Below, one piece after another: positions 58,281 to 64,000 of a stretch of 64,000 nt of DNA. The DNA is taken from the NCBI GenBank assembly GCA_002050365.1, contig MWYZ01000085.1, forward strand, positions 1 to 64,000, written 5' to 3'. This stretch comes from Acidobacteria bacterium 28-1. GTDB lineage: Bacteria; Acidobacteriota; Blastocatellia; Pyrinomonadales; Pyrinomonadaceae. Under the pieces are notes generated by a model. It was not told the DNA's origin. It saw only the letters and a program-made list of their open reading frames with translations, and did not search any database. A program made the translations under genes and the position numbers. Each line of letters begins with the position of its first letter. The stretch's first letter is position 1.

Positions 58281-60395
58281 TCATTTTCGCGCCGCCGGAA
58301 CAATTTTAAGCGTCAACCGTTCCGCGCCGCGCACGATTTCGATTTCGTATTCAACGCCCGCTTTCATCTCGCCTAAGACGAATGTGTAATCGGTCGCATT
58401 GCGAACGTCGCGCCCGGCGAGTTTGACGACTTTATCGCCCGCTTTGAGTCCCGCTTTCGCCGCCGGCGAATCATCGCGCACGCCGTCGAGCAGCAAACCG
58501 TCGTTGTTATTATCGGCGTAATTCGGTATCGTTCCGAGCGAAACATTGAAGCCCATTCTACCGCCCGTTGTTCCAGAACTTTTGGCGACAGCATAAGTCG
58601 GTTTCGCCGGATTGCCGTCAATGGCTTTGACGATTTCCGAAACGTAATTCGTGATTTTCAACAAACCTTGATAATTGATTTTCTCGGCGGTGTCCGTCGG
58701 TTTGTGATAATCCGTGTGCGTTCCCGTGAAGAAAAAGAGAACGGGAATTTGTTTGCTGTAAAAAGATGAATGGTCGCTCGGTCCAAAACCGTCTTCGTTG
58801 AGAGAAAGAAAGAAAGGTACTCTTGCGGCAATTTCTGCACTGGTTGGATTTACATTTTGCGACTCATAAATTTGAACTTTAATAGGTAACTTTGCCGCTT
58901 CAGATGCTGCGTTTACAGCTTTCACAACCAAACCTTTTCCTACGATTCCATTGAGTATAACCTTGTTATCCTTAACTTCAACTTTTATCTCTCTAAAGCC
59001 TTCTCTTTTGAATGCCTCTTCAACAGCCGTTTTCACTTTTATATTGTCCTCTCCAACTGTTGCCTCGACAGAACTTCTTGGATTTATTGTTTCAACTAAA
59101 CTCTTTAATTCGCTCGCCGTCCCGATTCCGCCAATAGTTAATTTCTCGTCCTTCAATCGCCCGACCATATCGAGATTTATCATCGCCACGGTTTTGCTAA
59201 TCGGAAATGCAGGATTGTTGATGTAAAACTTCGAGCCAAGTAGTCCTTCTTCCTCACCGCCGAATGCGATGAAAATAATCGTGCGTTTGTTTTTCTTTTC
59301 TCGTGAAAATTGTCTGGCGAGTTCGAGCATCGCCGAAACGCCCGAAGCATTGTCGTCCGCTCCGTAATGAATTTCTTTTGAGTTTACCGCAAGACTTCCG
59401 CTTCCGCCGCGTCCCAAATGGTCGTAATGCGCTCCGATTATTATTGCTTCGTTTTTTAAGGTCGCGTCCGTTCCTTCCAAAATACCGACGACGTTGTAAG
59501 CGTCAGCTTGTTTTTTTATCAAGTTGATTTTGAAACTTGCAACTGCTCTGGAATCGAGCGGCTTATTGGAACTCGTTCCGCCGATTGCGCCTTTCGTTAA
59601 AGCAATCAACTTTTCCTCTTCGCTTTTCAATCCTGCTTCGTCCGTTCCTAAAATGTCCGCGCCTGTTTTTCGGGAAACGATTATCGTCGGCAAAGCAGCT
59701 TCGCCGAGCATTTGGTCGTATTTTAATCCTGCGAGTCGATCGTTTTCGAGATTCGCTACGCGTGAAATCAACAAAAGACCGATTGCGCCTTTTTCTTTAG
59801 CAATAAGTGCTTTAGCGTGCTGGTTAAAACGCGCAAAGCGTGAATGCGGGCTGTCGCTTTCCGGCATTCCATCAAACGCCACAACGATTCTTCCGTTGAT
59901 GTTCAGATTTTTGTAATCGTCATATTTAAGTTCGTCCGACGCAATGCCGTAGCCGACAAAAACCACTTCCGTATTACCAATCTCGGCGTTCGGCGAAAAT
60001 GCGACGGGTTTGAATGCGGGCTTGTCGGTAAAAGTCAGCTTCTGACCGTCGGCTTTGGTTACTTCTAAACTAAATGTGTTGCCGGTTTCCGCCATTTCAA
60101 CGCCCGTGACGAACGGAAAAGTCTGCATAAAATTCGCATTCGTCTTGCCGTTGGCGACTGAACTAAAGCCCGCTTTAAGTTTGTAATTGGCAAACAAATT
60201 GGCAATGTAACCCGCCGCAAAAGTCGCGCCCGTTTCGCCCGTGCGCCTGCCTTCTAATTTTTTGGACGCGAGATATTCGACCTGCGTCCGAAGATTTCTT
60301 TCGCTCGCGTCGGTCTTTTGCGTTTGCGCCTTCTGCGCGGAAACGCTGAAAACGAATGATAATAAAAGAAGAAAACTCAAAACTTGTTTTTTCAT
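58281..60395 (-). CDS. M28 metallopeptidase with PA and PDZ domains and a BON-like insertion
   Basis: 704 aa with signal peptide (MKKQVLSFLLLLSFVFSVSA). A PA-type domain (about 150-300) precedes and interrupts the peptidase. Zinc ligands are seen in IIIGAHYDHLG (His), IHYGADDNASG (Asp), FGGEEEGLLGS (Glu) and TDYHKPTDTAEK (His). Between INPR (440) and ESQNVNP (513) lies a module TVGEDNIKVKTAVEEAFKR, IKVEVKDNKVILNGIVGKG and VVKAVNAASEAAKL that looks like a BON domain; it is not part of the usual M28 fold at this place. A PDZ domain (about 620-704) ends the protein. It overlaps the downstream gene start by 4 bp. Periplasmic aminopeptidase or similar. Confidence 0.85.
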   Translation of the reverse strand: MKKQVLSFLLLLSFVFSVSAQKAQTQKTDASERNLRTQVEYLASKKLEGRRTGETGATFAAGYIANLFANYKLKAGFSSVANGKTNANFMQTFPFVTGVEMAETGNTFSLEVTKADGQKLTFTDKPAFKPVAFSPNAEIGNTEVVFVGYGIASDELKYDDYKNLNINGRIVVAFDGMPESDSPHSRFARFNQHAKALIAKEKGAIGLLLISRVANLENDRLAGLKYDQMLGEAALPTIIVSRKTGADILGTDEAGLKSEEEKLIALTKGAIGGTSSNKPLDSRAVASFKINLIKKQADAYNVVGILEGTDATLKNEAIIIGAHYDHLGRGGSGSLAVNSKEIHYGADDNASGVSAMLELARQFSREKKNKRTIIFIAFGGEEEGLLGSKFYINNPAFPISKTVAMINLDMVGRLKDEKLTIGGIGTASELKSLVETINPRSSVEATVGEDNIKVKTAVEEAFKREGFREIKVEVKDNKVILNGIVGKGLVVKAVNAASEAAKLPIKVQIYESQNVNPTSAEIAARVPFFLSLNEDGFGPSDHSSFYSKQIPVLFFFTGTHTDYHKPTDTAEKINYQGLLKITNYVSEIVKAIDGNPAKPTYAVAKSSGTTGGRMGFNVSLGTIPNYADNNNDGLLLDGVRDDSPAAKAGLKAGDKVVKLAGRDVRNATDYTFVLGEMKAGVEYEIEIVRGAERLTLKIVPAARK

Positions 60396-60904
60396 ATGCT
60401 GCTATAAAACCCCTGACAATCGGCAATCTTCGGGGCTTTTCCCTTTCTAAACTTCACGTCTTTTTCTTCCAAATCAGGCGAGGCTTTTGGTTGTTGTGCG
60501 TCAAGGGGCGCAATCCAAAGTTCGACTCCGTAATTTGCACGATAACCGCCGTCAATCAAAATGAGTCGCTCCTTTGAAAATTTACGCCACTTTGTTAAAT
60601 AAAGTCTGATAGCTTCTGCTTTGTTACGAGCCTCGCCGCGTCTTGGATTAACCAAATTGCTTTCAGATTTTTGGGTCTTTTTATTGTGAGAATACTTAAA
60701 ATGTTTTCCTTCATAAAAAATAATGTAAGCAGTCGACGTAGGATTTTTATTTAATTCGTTTAATAAATTATCTGAACGAGATAAAATATCTTCACAATTA
60801 AGTTCGCCAAACGCGTCAATTTGTTTCGCACTTTCGGTTTGGGAAAAGACAGAAAGAGCGAAAACAAATTGACAATAAATAATTGGTAAAACTTTTGATT
60901 TCAT
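60392..60904 (-). CDS. Secreted hypothetical protein
   Basis: 170 aa with a signal peptide (MKSKVLPIIYCQFVFALSVFSQ). The mature part has ELNCEDILSRSDNLLNELNKNPTSTAYIIFYEGKHFKY and YLTKWRKFSKERLILIDGGYRANYGVELWIAP, an arrangement I have seen in Acidobacteriota hypothetical proteins related to OmpA-like peptidoglycan-binding folds; no assignment. The start overlaps the M28 gene by 4 bp, so the two are coupled; the PD40 gene lies 3 bp upstream. Confidence 0.7.
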   Translation of the reverse strand: MKSKVLPIIYCQFVFALSVFSQTESAKQIDAFGELNCEDILSRSDNLLNELNKNPTSTAYIIFYEGKHFKYSHNKKTQKSESNLVNPRRGEARNKAEAIRLYLTKWRKFSKERLILIDGGYRANYGVELWIAPLDAQQPKASPDLEEKDVKFRKGKAPKIADCQGFYSSI

Positions 60905-60906
60905 AA

Positions 60907-62013
60907 CTATTCAACCCAATCAGCGATAAAAACATTGGTGTCGCCTTGTTTAGCTGCATTGCGATTCGATGCAAAAACCAACTTTTTGCCGTTGGGCGAG
61001 AACATCGGAAAACCATCGAATGTTTTGTTGAATGTAACTCTTTCCAAATTAGTTCCGTCAACGTTTACCAACGCCAAATCGAAATTACGTTTCCGCGCGT
61101 CGATTGCAAAATAGTTCGTGCAGAAAATAATTCGCTTGCCGTCGGGCGTGAAAAACGGTGCGAATGAAGCCGCGCCGAGTTTTGTAACTTGACGTTTATT
61201 GCTTCCGTCGGCGTTCATCGTCCAAACTTCAAAAACCGTCGGCTCGATTAAATCTTCCGAAAGTCGTTGTTTGTAGCGGGCAGTTTCCGCATCGGTTTTC
61301 GGATGAAATGCGCGATAGACAATTTGTTTCGAGTCGGGCGAAAAGAACGCGCCGCCGTCGTAGCCGAGTTCGGCAGTCAAACGCTTGACGTTTTTGCCAT
61401 TTTTGTCCATCACATATAAATCTAAATCGCCATCGCGCATCGAGGTGAAAATGATTTTTTTGCCATCGGGTGAAACGGTTGCTTCTGCGTCGTAACCTTT
61501 TGTTCGGGTTAATTGTTTGATGTTCGAGCCGTCAGCATTGGCAGTTACAATGTCGTAATCCGAATAAATCGCCCACACGTAGCCTCTGGAATAATCGGCT
61601 GGCGGCGGGCATTTTTTGTCGCCCAAAAAAGTCGAAGCGTAAAGAATTTTTTTGTTGCCTTTGAAAAAATACGAACAAGTCGTGCGCCCCTCGCCATTAG
61701 AAACCATTTTCGCGTTTGAGCCGTCGGAATTCATCTGGTAAATTTGGTCACAGCCGCGCCCGTCGCGTTTTGATTGGAAAATCAATTGCTTGCCGTCCGA
61801 CGAAAAATACGCTTCGGCATTTTCGCCGCCGAACGATAACTGCTTGATATTCTTGAAGTGTTTTTCGCCTTTGATTGTGAGATTCTCGGTCTGCGGAAAA
61901 GAAACAAACGGTTGGTATGAAAACAAATTGAGTTCGGTTGCAAACACGTCGTGCGCTGGGCTTGGTGACACTGACAAAACTAAAACAACGGTTAGTACAA
62001 ATAAAAATTCCAT
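60907..62013 (-). CDS. Secreted PD40/TolB-like propeller protein
   Basis: 368 aa, N-terminal signal segment (MEFLFVLTVVLVLSVSPSPAHD). At least six PD40 blades: AYFSSDGKQLIFQSKRDG, EATVSPDGKKIIFTSMRDGDLDLYVMD, AFFSPDSKQIVYRAFHP, PFFTPDGKRIIFCTNYFA, PMFSPNGKKLVFASNRN. This family binds polymers or peptides in the periplasm; no enzymatic motif. It is followed 3 bp later by the hypothetical gene and then the M28 peptidase, a likely peptide-processing operon. Confidence 0.9.
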   Translation of the reverse strand: MEFLFVLTVVLVLSVSPSPAHDVFATELNLFSYQPFVSFPQTENLTIKGEKHFKNIKQLSFGGENAEAYFSSDGKQLIFQSKRDGRGCDQIYQMNSDGSNAKMVSNGEGRTTCSYFFKGNKKILYASTFLGDKKCPPPADYSRGYVWAIYSDYDIVTANADGSNIKQLTRTKGYDAEATVSPDGKKIIFTSMRDGDLDLYVMDKNGKNVKRLTAELGYDGGAFFSPDSKQIVYRAFHPKTDAETARYKQRLSEDLIEPTVFEVWTMNADGSNKRQVTKLGAASFAPFFTPDGKRIIFCTNYFAIDARKRNFDLALVNVDGTNLERVTFNKTFDGFPMFSPNGKKLVFASNRNAAKQGDTNVFIADWVE

Positions 62014-62266
62014 AAATAATTTTCGTGAAAAGTGATTTTATTAAGATATTAGCATTTTTTCTCCTAGATTTTCTTAATAAGAAAAGATGAAAAAGGTAAT
62101 GAGCAAACTCACTGGTTAGATTAACTTCTATAGAAAATTTTGAAAAAGGCAGGAAAAAACTTTAGAAGCGAACGGTTTGAATTAACCGTTTGATATTTAT
62201 ATTTTTACGCAGTTTGACATAAAAAGCAGTGCATTTTTTAATTTTGCTAAATATTAATTTTAAGTT
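62014..62266. other. Intergenic region without gene
   Basis: 253 bp, AT-rich, upstream of the PD40 gene on its minus strand. No hairpin or conserved riboswitch seen by eye. In particular, the minus-strand sequence near thiE has no TPP riboswitch signature (no CUGAGA element). Confidence 0.5.
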
Positions 62267-62881
62267 TTAATAACTCAAGAATTTTTTCGTTTTTTCGGTG
62301 ATTTTATCAGCCTCAGACATTAAATTGCTGACAACTGCAACCGAGTCTGCGCCCATTTGTAAAACTTTCCGAAAATTTTCGAAAGTTATGCCGCCGATAG
62401 CAACAAGCGGAAAATCTCCGACTGCTTCGCGCACCTTTTTTACATCCTCTATTCCGACCACGCTTTCGGGATTTTCCTTTGTTCGAGTCACAAAAACGGG
62501 ACCGATTGCTAAATAATCAATTGGAAGTCGGGCGGCACGGACGGCTTGTTCGAGATTGTGGGTTGAGAATCCGATGATTGCTTTTTTGCCTAAAATTTTT
62601 CTCGCGTGTTCGGGCGGCAAATCATCTTGTCCGAGATGAACGCCGTCAGCTTTTAATGCTAAAGCAATGTCTACGCGGTCATTGATGATGATTTTTACTT
62701 TGTGCTGTCTGGCTAGTTTCAACGCTTCTTTTGCGAATTCATAAAAATCTTTTGGTGAAGCATATTTTTCACGCAATTGGATAATTTCCGCGCCGCCTTC
62801 GATGAGCTTTTTGACTTGCTCGGCGTGCGAGAGTTTGGCAATTCGCGTATCGGTGATTGGGTAGATTTTCGGAAGGAACAT
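62267..62881 (-). CDS. thiE: Thiamine-phosphate synthase
   Basis: 204 aa TIM-barrel enzyme joining HMP-PP and the thiazole phosphate. It has IYPITDTRIAKLSHAEQVKKLIEGGAEIIQLREKYASPKDF, VKIIINDRVDIALALKADGVHLGQDDLPPEHAR, IGFSTHNLEQAVRA, YLAIGPVFVTRTKEN and PLVAIGGITFENFRKVLQMGADSVAVVSNL. No other thiamine gene nearby. Confidence 0.94.
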   Translation of the reverse strand: MFLPKIYPITDTRIAKLSHAEQVKKLIEGGAEIIQLREKYASPKDFYEFAKEALKLARQHKVKIIINDRVDIALALKADGVHLGQDDLPPEHARKILGKKAIIGFSTHNLEQAVRAARLPIDYLAIGPVFVTRTKENPESVVGIEDVKKVREAVGDFPLVAIGGITFENFRKVLQMGADSVAVVSNLMSEADKITEKTKKFLSY

Positions 62882-62887
62882 TTGATT

Positions 62888-62952
62888 TAATGGATAATGG
62901 ATAATTGATAATTGAAAAACTATTCATTATCAATTATCTATTATCCATTATA
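62888..62952. repeat. Intergenic hairpin of GATAATG/GATAATT units
   Basis: Left arm AATGGATAATGGATAATTGA with TAATTG; right arm ATTATCAATTATCTATTATC with CATTA. About 25 bp of complementarity with a short loop. It overlaps the stop of the GNAT gene on the left strand side and lies in front of thiE. Confidence 0.85.
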
Positions 62953-63478
62953 AAGATTTGACCATCAAAAAACCGTCTTCGCCGTTGTTGTAATAGCCGA
63001 CGAGTCTTTGAACCGTTGCGTAGCCAAACTCGCGGTAGAGATTTTGGGCGGGCAAATTACTAACGCGAACTTCGAGCATTACAGTATTGATATTACGTTT
63101 TCGTAAGGCTTCTTCCGTATGGCGCAGAAGTTTGTTCGCCAAGCCGCGCCGCCGGTGTTCGGGCGCAACTCCGATGGTCGTAATATGCCCCGTGCCGTCC
63201 ATGTTAGTCATTATAAAAACAAACGCAACTATTTGCTCGCTCGGCGTAACAATACGATAACTTAAGGTCTTCGGCTCGTTCAAAAGATAGGAAAAAGTGT
63301 ATTTCGTATAATTTTCGCCCGACTTGAAACAACGCAGATTCAATTTCAAAACTTCCTTGAGATGTTTGTCGGTCAGCGGACGGATTTCATAACGGGTGAG
63401 CGGCGCAGACACAATTATTTCCGGCTCAAAGATAGTCGTCGGCACGAAGAAATTACGGATTGATTGGAAAACTGCCAT
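62948..63478 (-). CDS. GNAT acetyltransferase (RimI-like)
   Basis: 176 aa. After an N-terminal extension (MAVFQSIRNFFVPTTIFEPE) comes the GNAT fold: YEIRPLTDKHLKEVLKLNLRCF, SYRIVTPSEQIVAFVFIMTN, GHITTIGVAPEHRRRGLANKLLRHTEEALRKRNINTVMLEVRVSNLPAQNLYREFGYATVQRLVGYYNNGEDGFLM. The acetyl-CoA loop RRRGLA and the RimI-like NLPAQNLYREFGY are clear. It may acetylate the N-terminus of ribosomal protein S18 or another protein; the family alone does not decide. Confidence 0.9.
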   Translation of the reverse strand: MAVFQSIRNFFVPTTIFEPEIIVSAPLTRYEIRPLTDKHLKEVLKLNLRCFKSGENYTKYTFSYLLNEPKTLSYRIVTPSEQIVAFVFIMTNMDGTGHITTIGVAPEHRRRGLANKLLRHTEEALRKRNINTVMLEVRVSNLPAQNLYREFGYATVQRLVGYYNNGEDGFLMVKSL

Positions 63479-63480
63479 AA

Positions 63481-63570
63481 ATCAGTTGGCAGTCGTCAGT
63501 TGGCAGTCGGCAGAAAAAGCGCAGAGATTTGCCGATTTACTGACTACTGACCACTGACTACTGCCTAATT
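63481..63570. repeat. Intergenic hairpin of CAGTTGG/CAGTCGG units
   Basis: Left arm TCAGTTGGCAGTCGTCAG with TTGGCAGTCGGCAG; right arm ACTGACTACTGACCACTGAC with TACTGCC. It overlaps the queA stop on its left end and precedes the GNAT gene. Confidence 0.8.
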
Positions 63571-64000
63571 AAATAATTAGCATACAGTCACCGTAACTGT
63601 AAAAACGATAGCGTGACCGAACCGCGTGTTTGTATGCTTTGATTGTTAAATTATAACCCGCAAAAGTCGAAACTAAAACCAAAAGCGAAGATTGCGGGAG
63701 ATGAAAATTGGTTAACAGACCGCCTACAATTTTGAATTTATAACCGGGCGTTACAGTTAAATCAGCTAGATTATTTTCCGCTTGAACCGTTCCGTCTTCA
63801 CCAATCGAAGATTCCAAAGCTCGCGTCGTCGTTGTGCCAACGGCGATAATCCGTTTTTTTTCGGCTTTCGCTCCGTTCAAAATTTGTGCGGTTTCACGGG
63901 AAATTTCGCATCTCTCCGGCAACACGCGATGCTCGGACAAATCCGAGACGCGCACGGGCTCAAACGTTCCGTAGCCGACGTGCAAAGTTATTTCCACGAT
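63569..64000 (-). CDS. queA: S-adenosylmethionine:tRNA ribosyltransferase-isomerase, 3' part
   Basis: The C-terminal 140-odd residues of QueA, which builds the queuosine precursor on tRNA. Sequence: ITLHVGYGTFEPVRVSDLSEHRVLPERCEIS, IAVGTTTTRALESS, KIVGGLLTNFHLPQSSLLVLVSTFAGY, HAVRSRYRFYSYGDCMLII. The frame is open to the right edge; the usual 340-360 aa protein begins outside the window. Confidence 0.94.
   Translation of the reverse strand: MVEITLHVGYGTFEPVRVSDLSEHRVLPERCEISRETAQILNGAKAEKKRIIAVGTTTTRALESSIGEDGTVQAENNLADLTVTPGYKFKIVGGLLTNFHLPQSSLLVLVSTFAGYNLTIKAYKHAVRSRYRFYSYGDCMLII

Noticed and set aside
62014..62266. TPP riboswitch near thiE
   Set aside because: The region lies on the 3' side of minus-strand thiE, and the true upstream side (62882-62950) holds only a tandem-repeat hairpin; no thi-box seen.

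Overview
The window looks like chromosomal DNA of an Acidobacteriota member, most likely class Blastocatellia (Pyrinomonadaceae-like). This is inferred from gene content and moderate GC, not from a marker gene. It is dense, has few intact mobile elements, and carries many decayed genes and intergenic palindromes.

Layout. 1-1.9 kb: a broken EndoU-like polymorphic toxin. 1.9-18.7 kb: amino-acid biosynthesis. The arginine set is argH, argR-argG, argC, argD, a Bacteroides-type acyl-ornithine carbamoyltransferase and argB. The threonine set is fused aspartokinase-homoserine dehydrogenase, thrC and thrB. The aromatic genes are chorismate mutase/prephenate dehydratase and DAHP synthase. Inside this block a DUF2695-type gene is split by a 143-bp MITE with an 8-bp target duplication. 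18.8-33.4 kb: a glycan-utilisation region. It has a GH3 beta-glucosidase, a GH5 cellulase, a GH20 hexosaminidase, a ROK sugar kinase, a Tat-exported lactonase, an SGNH esterase and a ROK repressor, mixed with at least six fragments or frameshifted genes (PEP carboxylase, GH5_7 mannanase, oxidoreductase, GH16, GH2). 33.7-37.6 kb: an IS5-family remnant, two secreted Thr-Pro-rich proteins and a secreted helical protein.

37.9-50.8 kb is the most interesting part. A tyrosine recombinase borders a locus that reads as the accessory and cargo section of a type III secretion apparatus. It encodes a SycD/LcrH-like TPR chaperone, an 853-aa effector with an RNase A-like C-terminus next to a CdiI-type immunity gene, and a second effector with a different C-terminal toxin and its own immunity gene. 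It also encodes a DUF1521 (NopE-type, self-cleaving) protein, a FliA/WhiG sigma factor, a FliJ/SctO stalk protein, a FliK/SctP-like ruler, a membrane-anchored SUMF1-domain protein and a TPR protein. Downstream of the second toxin/immunity pair lies a displaced 3' end of the same effector gene, which points to toxin-cassette insertion through a 162-bp direct repeat. A near-consensus sigma-28 promoter (GAAA-N15-GCCGATAA) precedes the DUF1521 gene. The export ATPase and ring components are not in the window, so the machine itself is inferred.

51-57 kb: a convergent hicB/hicA pair, then the housekeeping run ffh-rpsP-khpA-rimM-trmD-rplS-rnhB and a P-loop kinase. 57.3-64 kb, minus strand: dapF, an M28 peptidase with a BON-like insertion, two secreted proteins, thiE, a GNAT acetyltransferase and the 3' part of queA. 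Throughout, at least eleven intergenic hairpins have arms made of short degenerate tandem repeats. Their repeat units differ from site to site but the architecture is the same.
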